The notes under the pieces: model-generated
Seen by the model: only the letters and a program-made list of their open reading frames with translations
The model's database searches: none
Told to the model about the DNA's origin: nothing
Shown here: positions 1 to 5,385 of the stretch, in pieces
Layout: every line of letters starts with the position of its first letter
How positions within the stretch are numbered: position 1 is the first letter of the stretch
Translations under genes and position numbers: made by a program
Source: Mailhella sp.
GTDB taxonomy: Bacteria; Desulfobacterota; Desulfovibrionia; Desulfovibrionales; Desulfovibrionaceae
Direction: 5' to 3'
NCBI GenBank assembly: GCA_024404335.1
Contig: JAKSQA010000035.1
Span: 1 to 8,017, forward strand
Length of the DNA stretch: 8,017 nucleotides

Positions 1-247
1 GGTCTTTTGCGATTCTGGATTCATGAAGGATGAATCCCATGAAAATGAAGAGCGGTACAGCACTCAAGACGAGGTTGCCCATCAGCTCCATGGTTGAGAA
101 ATACACTATGTCAAGTGCACCTTCTCCCCAGAGGAATATGGCGGAAAGAGTGCCTACTGCACCGAGACAGTAAACAATGGGAAGGCCGGTGCTCATCAGA
201 ATGAGCATAGAGATGAACATAAGGCCGGTTATTTCAAAGGGACTCAT
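1..247 (-). CDS. dctM: TRAP transporter large permease subunit DctM (N-terminal part, cut by window edge)
   Basis: This is the large membrane subunit of a tripartite ATP-independent periplasmic (TRAP) transporter, the part that carries substrate across the inner membrane with a sodium or proton gradient. Only the first 82 codons are present. The reverse-strand translation begins MSPFEITGLMFISMLILMSTG and continues with the typical early DctM pattern: a first hydrophobic helix, a GLPIVYCLGAVG turn, and the segment LVLSAVPLFIFMGFIL, close to the family's 'vPlFifmG.il' motif. The start ATG at 247-245 overlaps the dctQ stop (ATGA, 4-base overlap), which points to translational coupling. An AGGGGAG ribosome binding site lies 8 bases upstream, inside the end of dctQ. 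The family is usually about 425-440 aa, so most of the gene lies beyond the left edge. Substrate cannot be read from this part. Confidence 0.93.
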   Translation of the reverse strand, partial: MSPFEITGLMFISMLILMSTGLPIVYCLGAVGTLSAIFLWGEGALDIVYFSTMELMGNLVLSAVPLFIFMGFILHESRIAKD

Positions 248-750
248 GGCATTTTCTCCCCTTTGACGGCCATCCAGACGTTCCTAAGGAACTCTGCAAA
301 CGACTGAAGCATCATCAGCCCGATTGCGATCGGAATAAGCGTCTTCCAGTGGTAGACAGGCTGTCCCCATGCTGATGATGAAAGCTCCTGAAGTTCCCAG
401 GATTCGATGGCATAAATCACGGAAGTCTTCAGAAGCTGGAAGAAGAAGACGAAGGTGAACCCGTACGTAAGGCAGTTGACAACGGCCCTGGTCCTCGGCT
501 CCCATTTGGAGGAGAACAGGTCGACACCGACCTGGACTCTTTGCAGAATCGAACTAGGCCCGGAGAAGATGATATATGCGCCAAATATCATCATGCTCAA
601 TTCCATTCCCCAGACCGTGGGGGCGTTGAAGAAGTATCGGCGAATGGCCTCATACAGCATGACCCCGACGAGAGGGATCATCAGCCACATGGTTACATTG
701 CTGATTGCCGTGTTGAATTTGTCGATGCCGTGAACGATGCTTTTCAACAT
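244..750 (-). CDS. dctQ: TRAP transporter small permease subunit DctQ
   Basis: This is the small four-helix membrane subunit of the TRAP transporter, which pairs with DctM. With the start at 750 the protein is 168 aa, normal for the family. Hydrophobic helices are seen at about residues 17-35, 48-66, 91-113 and 136-156. The DctQ signature is clear after helix 1: E34, then RRYFFNAP at 37-44, W47 and E50, followed by the V-x-V-D segment around residue 77. The SSSAWGQPVYHWKTLIP stretch before the last helix is typical of DctQ proteins paired with mannitol/chloroaromatic (FcbT2-like) type binding proteins, a family-level resemblance only. An upstream in-frame ATG at 798 was rejected because it lies inside the terminator hairpin; the ATG at 750 has AGGA about 8 bases upstream. 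The gene is downstream of dctP and overlaps dctM by 4 bases. Confidence 0.92.
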   Translation of the reverse strand: MLKSIVHGIDKFNTAISNVTMWLMIPLVGVMLYEAIRRYFFNAPTVWGMELSMMIFGAYIIFSGPSSILQRVQVGVDLFSSKWEPRTRAVVNCLTYGFTFVFFFQLLKTSVIYAIESWELQELSSSAWGQPVYHWKTLIPIAIGLMMLQSFAEFLRNVWMAVKGEKMP

Positions 751-775
751 GGATAATCCTGTTGGACGAAGTGAC

Positions 776-814
776 AAAAAAAGGCGTCTGCCCTGCACCG
801 CAGGGCAGACGCCT
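776..814 (-). terminator. Intra-operon terminator/attenuator between dctP and dctQ
   Basis: A perfect 14-bp inverted repeat (arms 782-795, AGGCGTCTGCCCTG, and 801-814) encloses a 5-base loop at 796-800. Read on the minus strand, the second arm runs straight into seven T residues (782-776), two of them shared with the stem: the standard form of an intrinsic terminator. It begins 10 bases after the dctP stop and ends about 25 bases before the dctQ start, so it can stop part of the dctP transcripts and leave dctQM at a lower level. The hairpin is also likely to protect the 3' end of dctP mRNA. The structure is seen directly; partial rather than full termination is inferred from dctQM lying just downstream with no obvious promoter of their own. 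Confidence 0.85.
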
Positions 815-824
815 AAGCTGAAAT

Positions 825-1826
825 TTAGATGCGTCCCTTTGCCTTAGCGAATTCCTTAAGAACATCAACGGCGGCCTTGACTTCAGGGCTCTTCTGGGAT
901 TCCTGTTCCCAGATTTCAGAGGCGGCCTTCGTCATGGCATTCATGTCTTCCGTGGAGAAGGAGGTGATTTTATCCTTGAAGATTTCATCAAGAACCTTCA
1001 CGCTTTCGCTTTCACCCCAGGTATAATAATGCCAGCGGGTCATGTCGGCAGCGGCCTGAATGGAAGCACGCATCTGAGGCGTGAACTTTTCCCAGACCTT
1101 CTTGTTGATGATAAGGGAGTCAGTGATGGGGTCGAGCAAGGGAGTGACGTTCAGCCAGCCAGCAGCTTCATAATACTTGGTTTCCTTGTATTCAGCGGCA
1201 CTGCCGTACACGACGCCGTCAATCTGCCCGGTGGTAAGAGCCATGTAGATGTCTTCGGGGGGAAGGCTCACTACGTTGACTCCAAGCTTGGTAAGCATCT
1301 TGGCGACGGCACCTACTGCGCGGATCTTCATCTTGCGCATGTCATCGAGAGAACGGATAGGCTTCTTGCTGAGGGTGGTGAAAGGCGCTGCCCAGACAGG
1401 GCCGAGGTACACAACGCCAAGTTTTTCATAGTCTTTTGCGAACATTTCGCGGAGGCCGCGCTGATCGTAAAGGATCTGGGCTTCCGTTGCGGAAGTCCAT
1501 CCCATCGGGAGGCCGGACTCGACAAGACCGCTCTTTCTCTCAGTGAAATGGTGTCCCATTCCATGACCGATATCGATCATGCCGCTCTTAACAGACGTCA
1601 GTATGTTGGCGGAACCAACCAGTTCGCCGCCGGTGAACACCTGGATTTCTACCTTTCCGTCAGTCAGCTTTTTCACCTGATCGGCAAAGAACTTGGCACC
1701 GGTTGCCGTCGTGGGAGAGTAATAAGTCTGGAGCTTCAGGTTGAACTCCGCTGCATTCGCACTGCATGCGAAGACCGCAGGAACTGCTAGAGCTGCGATG
1801 AGAGCAGTGATCTTTTTGAACAGCAT
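825..1826 (-). CDS. dctP: TRAP transporter substrate-binding protein DctP
   Basis: This is the periplasmic binding protein of the TRAP system; it captures the substrate, usually an organic acid, and delivers it to DctQM. It has 333 aa, the normal family length. The N-terminus is a classical signal peptide: charged MLFKK, a hydrophobic core to about residue 21, then ANA|AEF with probable signal peptidase I cleavage after A25. The Cys at 21 is not in a good lipobox. Family features include the GKVEIQVFTGGELVGS stretch (57-72), the KIRAVG motif at 167-172 with R169 in the place of the Arg that binds a carboxylate in most DctP proteins, and the PPEDIYMALTTGQIDGVV segment (189-206). The C-terminal part, with W265 and W270, resembles the mannitol/chloroaromatic-2-oxoacid subgroup. 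A GAGGAGG site 5 bases before the ATG supports the start. The substrate is unknown; a monocarboxylate, 2-oxoacid or sulfonate are all possible. Confidence 0.95.
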   Translation of the reverse strand: MLFKKITALIAALAVPAVFACSANAAEFNLKLQTYYSPTTATGAKFFADQVKKLTDGKVEIQVFTGGELVGSANILTSVKSGMIDIGHGMGHHFTERKSGLVESGLPMGWTSATEAQILYDQRGLREMFAKDYEKLGVVYLGPVWAAPFTTLSKKPIRSLDDMRKMKIRAVGAVAKMLTKLGVNVVSLPPEDIYMALTTGQIDGVVYGSAAEYKETKYYEAAGWLNVTPLLDPITDSLIINKKVWEKFTPQMRASIQAAADMTRWHYYTWGESESVKVLDEIFKDKITSFSTEDMNAMTKAASEIWEQESQKSPEVKAAVDVLKEFAKAKGRI

Positions 1827-1877
1827 GATGGCCTCCTCAGAGTATGGCGGATGAAGAATTCATCGCCTGTCAAAGTG

Positions 1878-1906
1878 TTTTATGTATCTCTTGATACATC
1901 TGTTAA
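1878..1906 (-). promoter_or_regulatory. Candidate dctPQM promoter with palindromic operator in its spacer
   Basis: The perfect inverted repeat ATGTATC-TCTT-GATACAT occupies 1882-1899, about 56 bases upstream of the dctP start. On the minus strand it lies between a TTAACA box (1906-1901; 5 of 6 matches to the -35 consensus) and a CATAAA box (1884-1879; 4 of 6), with a 16-base spacer. A repressor bound here would cover the promoter. A second half-site, TGTATCA, is at 1962-1968. The size and AT-rich form fit operators of FadR/FCD-type GntR proteins, and the gene for such a protein is divergent next door. A separate TTGACA on the minus strand (1873-1868) has no -10 box at the right distance. The palindrome is seen; promoter and regulator assignments are inferred. 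Confidence 0.5.
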
Positions 1907-2057
1907 ATTAGGATTATCCAGTAAGCACCATAAAAACAAGAGAAGTGGGACTTTTCATTTTTGTATCACGGTTGTGAATAAAAATATTTTATTTACAACA
2001 GGTTAAGTGGTAATCGTCGGTGCAGGATATTATTTTGTTCCATGGCGGAAGGATTGC

Positions 2058-2087
2058 TTGATTTAGAAAAATCCAAGTGATATATCA
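2058..2087 (+). promoter_or_regulatory. Candidate promoter and autoregulatory site of the GntR gene
   Basis: TTGATT (2058-2063) and TATATC (2081-2086) are 17 bases apart and each match the sigma-70 boxes at 4 of 6 positions. The -10 box lies inside the perfect 10-bp palindrome TGATATATCA (2078-2087), so binding there would block transcription. The palindrome shares the GATA/TATC core with the larger one in front of dctP, which would suit one protein controlling both promoters. The boxes are weak and the assignment is an inference. Confidence 0.35.
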
Positions 2088-2134
2088 GTTGGTGTAGTTT
2101 TTTTGAATGCAGAATCGTCTTTTGGGGAGTTCTA

Positions 2135-2773
2135 ATGTCTGGGCGGGACAAAGCCTATCAATATATCCTTGATGAAATGAAAAACGGCAACTTGGTGCCA
2201 GGTGGTGTACTGAATCTCGCAGCTATTACCGATGCTCTAGGAATCAGCACCACACCTCTTCGTGATTCACTTATCCAGCTGGAGGCAGAGGGCTACCTGA
2301 CCATTCATCCTCGAAGCAAAGTCACTGTTAATCGGCTCGAGTACGAGGATTTCCCATTCCTCTATGAAATCATGGGAGCACTCGAACATACGATCATAGC
2401 CGGATCGATGGAGGCTTACACGGAAGAAAAGCTCCTCAAGATGCGGAAGATGAATGATGACATGCGCCGCGCAGTAAGGGTCGGGGATATGGTACGCTAT
2501 GACAGGCAGCATTATGCCTTTCACGATATATTCCTTCAGATGAGACCAAATCTTTTCGCAGCAAGAATACTTAAGCCTATAAAAAACCGGCTTTGGGATT
2601 TTCCAAGAAAAAATTTCATTCAAAGCTGGTATTTAGCTGCAGTAGATGAGCATGATATGATAATTGATGCCATAGCGAATCATGATGCTGCTTCTCTTTA
2701 TGAGACTGTAAGAAATCTCCACTGGGGATTTGCACATAACTCAGAGCAGATAAAAAATGTCTATGGATTCTAA
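2135..2773 (+). CDS. GntR-family transcriptional regulator, FadR/FCD type
   Basis: This is a cytoplasmic DNA-binding regulator, 212 aa, normal for the FCD subgroup. Residues 1-68 form the winged helix-turn-helix: DKAYQYILDEMKNGNLVPGG, then LAAITDALGISTTPLRDSLIQLEAEGYL (28-55), which is the classic GntR recognition segment with the TTPLRD motif, and the wing at 56-66. Residues 75-205 are an all-helical FCD ligand-binding domain. Candidate metal or ligand residues are D123/H126, H130 (in the AFHD segment), H173 (in EHDMIIDAI) and H196. The position four residues before H130 is His (H126), where many FCD proteins have Asp. Start: a GGGGAG site lies 5 bases before the ATG. The gene is divergent from dctPQM, and palindromes lie between them, so it probably senses the TRAP substrate or a product of it and represses uptake and itself. 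No matching catabolic gene is in the window, so the ligand is unknown. Confidence 0.93.
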   Translation: MSGRDKAYQYILDEMKNGNLVPGGVLNLAAITDALGISTTPLRDSLIQLEAEGYLTIHPRSKVTVNRLEYEDFPFLYEIMGALEHTIIAGSMEAYTEEKLLKMRKMNDDMRRAVRVGDMVRYDRQHYAFHDIFLQMRPNLFAARILKPIKNRLWDFPRKNFIQSWYLAAVDEHDMIIDAIANHDAASLYETVRNLHWGFAHNSEQIKNVYGF

Positions 2774-3069
2774 TGAGTAATGGCCGTAAGGATGGCAGAC
2801 TACAAATCTTCATTTGTTCACCTGCAGCGTGCCTGCTCTGGTATGGAGCCATAGACTTTCGTCCGTCATTGTGTCGGATTATAGACAGCCCGGACGGAAA
2901 TGCCGACGTGGGAAGTAATGGAGCCGTTTTTCGACATTCTCTATAGCGAGGTCAGGGGAGGAATCAGGGAATCGCGGGAGCTGTCCCCCGCTTGCGCGGC
3001 GGCGGCATAGCGGATATCCTGCCTGCGGCCGCATGATGGACTGCGGCATAAAACCCAAAGGAGCTCGTT
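2774..3069. other. Intergenic stretch without a gene; base-composition change
   Basis: No convincing gene, RNA gene or terminator was found in these 296 bases. An imperfect stem is present: TTTCGTCCG ending at 2865 can pair, with one bulge, with CGGACGGAAA at 2891-2900, and TGTC/GACA pair inside the loop. It is not followed by a T run. A weak promoter-like pair for the nitroreductase is TTGCGC (2992-2997) and TATCCT (3015-3020), 17 bases apart. Base composition changes visibly around 2900-2950, from moderate GC on the left to GC-rich on the right. Confidence 0.5.
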
Positions 3070-3582
3070 ATGGAATTCATGGACGTCGTAAGGAACCGCT
3101 ATTCCTGCAAGAAGTTCTCTGCCAGGCAGATCGGAGAGGAGCAGCTCGCCGCCATCCTCGAAGCCGGAAGGCTTGCCCCCACCGCCAAGAACCTGCAGGA
3201 GCAGAAGGTGTATGTGGTGCAGTCTCCCGAACTGCTTGCCCGCATCGATGCCCAGACCCCCTGCCGCTACGGCGCCCCGACCGTCCTCGTCGTGGCCTAT
3301 GACAAGGGCAATGTCTTCACCTATCCCGGCGGCGCACGCAATTCCGGCATCGAGGATGCCACCATCGTGGCCACCCACATGGTGCTGGCCGCATGGGATG
3401 CCGGCGTTGACGGCTGCTGGCTGAACTTCTTCGATCCCGACAAGATGGCGAAGGAGCTGGGCCTCCCTGAGAACGAGGAGATCCTCATGCTGCTCGACCT
3501 CGGATTCGCCGCCGAAGGCACCGGGCCGCTGCCCAACCATTCTTCGCGCACGCCTCCGGAACAGACCGCCGTGCGCATGTAG
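3070..3582 (+). CDS. Small nitroreductase-family flavoprotein
   Basis: This is a cytoplasmic FMN-dependent oxidoreductase of the nitroreductase superfamily. Members use NAD(P)H to reduce nitro compounds, quinones or other acceptors; the physiological substrate here is unknown. At 170 aa it belongs to the short class and is complete. Seen in order: the N-terminal FMN phosphate motif RNRYSCKKF (8-16, usually R-x-S-x-R-x-F), AGRLAPTAKNLQEQK (32-46, equivalent to 'APSagNxQPw'), the helix EDATIVATHMVLAAWDAGVDGCWL (95-118) and LDLGFAAEG (142-150) leading to the C-terminal PNHSSR. Three deviations are the Lys pair in place of the usual Arg of the first motif, Lys at position 40 and Gln-Glu-Gln in place of Gln-Pro. 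AGGAG about 6 bases before the ATG supports the start. The gene stands alone and converges on the NusG-like gene; it ends in TAG. Confidence 0.93.
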   Translation: MEFMDVVRNRYSCKKFSARQIGEEQLAAILEAGRLAPTAKNLQEQKVYVVQSPELLARIDAQTPCRYGAPTVLVVAYDKGNVFTYPGGARNSGIEDATIVATHMVLAAWDAGVDGCWLNFFDPDKMAKELGLPENEEILMLLDLGFAAEGTGPLPNHSSRTPPEQTAVRM

Positions 3583-3612
3583 CGCGCTGGGGCCCGGGAA
3601 GCGCACTTATCC

Positions 3613-3642
3613 GAAAACGGGAAGTGTTCTTTCAGCGTTTTC
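3613..3642. terminator. Possible bidirectional terminator between convergent genes
   Basis: GAAAACG (3613-3619) and CGTTTTC (3636-3642) form a perfect 7-bp inverted repeat, and the inner bases can extend it (GGAAG at 3619-3623 with CTTTC at 3629-3633, one wobble, AG bulge). It starts directly after the stop of the NusG-like gene and lies 30 bases after the nitroreductase stop, the right place for a shared terminator. The T residues are part of the stem and no clear T run follows on either strand, so activity is uncertain. Confidence 0.4.
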
Positions 3643-4185
3643 CTAGCTCTGCGTGAGGGCGTCGCGGTATTCCTCGGGAACCTCGGTTTCCGCATAGGAT
3701 GCCACGATGTCCATCGAACACCAGACAGTGCCGAGAAGCGAGCCGTCGTCACCGAATGTGATGGCGGCTACGCTTCTTTTTTTATTGATCTGCGTGACGC
3801 AGCCGGCAAGCGCGCGGAGCGGCCCGTCGATGAAGCGTACCTTCGTTCCCACCTGGATGGCTTTGGAGATCTCGATGACGCCCTGGAAGCGTCTGAGCTG
3901 GCCGGCGAAGACGGCGTCCGCGCCCCGCAGCGCGTGCGAGCCGTCGGGATAGGAGAGCACCCTGTAGACCTCGGGCATGCGGAGGAAGGGCGCCCAGTCG
4001 GGCTCATTGTCGGCATCGACGAAGATGTAGCCGGGCAGGAGGCGCTGCAGCTCCGTGCTTCGGTCGGTGCGCTTCCTGCAGGCGCGGCGGGCGTAGGGGG
4101 CGATGGCGGTGAGCCCAAAGGATTCGAGCCTGGAGATGACGGCGGATTCGCGTCCGCTGCGGCAGAAGAGGCAGTAGGTGTCCAT
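3643..4185 (-). CDS. NusG paralogue (RfaH/LoaP-like transcription elongation factor)
   Basis: This is a 180-aa NusG-type protein that would bind RNA polymerase and alter pausing or termination on particular transcripts. The N-terminal NGN domain (about 1-100) opens with YCLFCRSGRESAVISRLE and contains the family landmark LLPGYIFV (49-56) and the PEVYRVL strand (71-77). The KOW domain follows from about 112: GTKVRFIDGPLRALAGCVTQINKKRSVAAITFG (113-145). The basic segment RRACRKRTDRSTE (33-45) before the PGY motif is typical of specialised paralogues (LoaP, RfaH, UpxY) rather than housekeeping NusG, and no secE or ribosomal protein genes are nearby. CGGAG 5 bases before the ATG supports the start. 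The gene follows the unknown exported protein by 15 bases, probably in the same transcript. Paralogues of this kind usually act on long polysaccharide or secondary-metabolite operons, but none lies downstream here. It ends in TAG. Confidence 0.88.
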   Translation of the reverse strand: MDTYCLFCRSGRESAVISRLESFGLTAIAPYARRACRKRTDRSTELQRLLPGYIFVDADNEPDWAPFLRMPEVYRVLSYPDGSHALRGADAVFAGQLRRFQGVIEISKAIQVGTKVRFIDGPLRALAGCVTQINKKRSVAAITFGDDGSLLGTVWCSMDIVASYAETEVPEEYRDALTQS

Positions 4186-4200
4186 GGCGGCTCCGCAGGG

Positions 4201-5175
4201 TCAGTCCGTTTTCTTCCTGGCGAGCACCGAGCGGAAGTACCCGTCATACCACACGCGGCTGTGCCGCTCCAGCAGCCCGTCCTCCACGCAGCGGAGGATG
4301 TCGCCGCTCAGCATGCCCTTTGAGATCCTGAGCCAGCGGTTGGCGGGCGGTGTGGAGGCCAGTGCGGCTCCGCAGGCGTCGAACCTCCTGTGGGCGACAG
4401 TGCGGAACATGCGGCGGGCCGTGTCGAACTCGAGGGCCATGGCATCGTATGCGAGCCGGCCCGTCCTCGGCCAGACCTTGACGGCGACGGCATCGACGAT
4501 GAGGAAGGCGCCTCTGCGCACAGGCTGCCTGATGTAGATTCCGCAGATCTTAGGCGTCTTGGCGCTGCGGTAGTCTCCGGCGGAGGCCAGTTTCCTCCCG
4601 GCGATGGTCTCCTCGAATAAGCGGACGGAGGCTTCGGCCCCGCAGACGGGGTGGGCCGGCTTCGTGGCAGGGGTTTTCGCACCGGCTCCGCGGGCGCTCC
4701 GAAGCATCTCGAATTCCCGGTCGATCAGAAGCCACCGTTCGCGCTGCAGCTCGCCTTCCAGCATGCGCTGTGATTCCCGAATCCTCCGCATGTTCCGTGC
4801 GGCGGCCGAGGCTTCGGCGGCGCGGCCCTGCTCGCGGATGATGGCGAGGTCCCTCTCGAATTCCCGGTCGCGGAGCCGTCGGGCCTCAAGGTCGCGGCGG
4901 GCGCGCTCCTCATGGGTGCGTAGCTCGTAGTCGTGCCGGCTCATGCCGAAGGGGCGGGCGTCGGGAGCTGCGGAGGCCGCGGCGGGGATGATCGGCAGAA
5001 GGAGCAGTACGAGGGACGCGGCGGCCAGGAATCTTCCGGCGAATGGGGCGTGAGGCCGGCAGGGGTGCGTCTTCTCCGGCTGCGCGCTCTCATGCGGCTG
5101 CGTGGAGAGCGGAGCGGGAGGGATGCAGCCCGTCTGTCGGAGGGATGGTGCGGTTGCTTTCGTGCTGTCGTGCAT
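4201..5175 (-). CDS. Exported or membrane-anchored protein of unknown function with charged helical middle
   Basis: No family was recognised. As drawn the protein has 324 aa. Residues 1-45 are polar and Pro/His-rich; 49-66 are a hydrophobic core (FLAAASLVLLLLPIIP) followed by ASA|AP, so signal peptidase could cut after A69, or the segment could serve as an anchor. Residues 78-160 are very rich in Arg and Glu (RTHEERARRDLEARRLRDREFER and similar), predicted long helix or coiled coil. Residues 165-178 form a Pro/Ala/Lys linker, and 179-324 look like a compact domain with Cys at 178, 211, 268 and 296. The start is uncertain: the ATG at 5175 has only a weak GGGA site upstream, and the N-region before the hydrophobic core is unusually long, but no later Met precedes the core. 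A closer non-ATG start is possible. The gene is 15 bases upstream of the NusG paralogue, and the pairing suggests a shared transcript. Confidence 0.7.
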   Translation of the reverse strand: MHDSTKATAPSLRQTGCIPPAPLSTQPHESAQPEKTHPCRPHAPFAGRFLAAASLVLLLLPIIPAAASAAPDARPFGMSRHDYELRTHEERARRDLEARRLRDREFERDLAIIREQGRAAEASAAARNMRRIRESQRMLEGELQRERWLLIDREFEMLRSARGAGAKTPATKPAHPVCGAEASVRLFEETIAGRKLASAGDYRSAKTPKICGIYIRQPVRRGAFLIVDAVAVKVWPRTGRLAYDAMALEFDTARRMFRTVAHRRFDACGAALASTPPANRWLRISKGMLSGDILRCVEDGLLERHSRVWYDGYFRSVLARKKTD

Positions 5176-5385
5176 GGCGTTTGTTCCCGCTCATTGAGAC
5201 TCAGGAAGGGCAGGGGCCGGCCTCGTGAAGCTGAATTCCCCGGGGGCTCTTCACCGTACCGGGGCTCCGGCGCGTCGAAGCCGATGGTGGAGGCGGGCAG
5301 GCGTGGCGTCGTGCTCTCCTCATAGCCGCCCTCGGCGGCCGTCGGGGGGAGCCCGGGGGAGCTCCGATGGTCCTCATGAGGACGT
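5176..5385. repeat. Intergenic inverted repeats after the YjiH gene
   Basis: These 210 bases separate the YjiH gene from the exported protein. Just after the YjiH stop is the perfect 14-bp palindrome GTCCTCATGAGGAC (5370-5383). Further along the minus strand come a 5-bp GC-rich hairpin (GGAGC/GCTCC near 5351-5368) and a GCCGCC-CTC-GGCGGC hairpin at 5325-5339. None is followed by a T run, so they are not standard terminators; they could slow degradation or reduce read-through. No other gene or clear promoter was seen here. Confidence 0.5.

Noticed and set aside
751..798. Upstream in-frame ATG at 798 that would lengthen dctQ by 16 residues
   Set aside because: It lies within the terminator hairpin, the added residues do not resemble DctQ, and the ATG at 750 has its own ribosome binding site.
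1029..1790. 253-codon open frame on the plus strand
   Set aside because: Fully antisense to dctP, which is certain by family match; the translation resembles no protein.
1868..1873. TTGACA on the minus strand as dctP -35 box
   Set aside because: At 16-18 bases downstream only GC-rich sequence is found; the nearest -10-like box (CATACT) is 21 bases away.
2941..3606. 221-codon open frame on the minus strand
   Set aside because: Antisense to the nitroreductase; long only because of the GC-rich sequence, with low-complexity translation.
4933..5325. 130-codon open frame on the plus strand
   Set aside because: Mostly antisense to the exported protein; Gly/Arg-rich, without a recognisable domain or convincing ribosome binding site.
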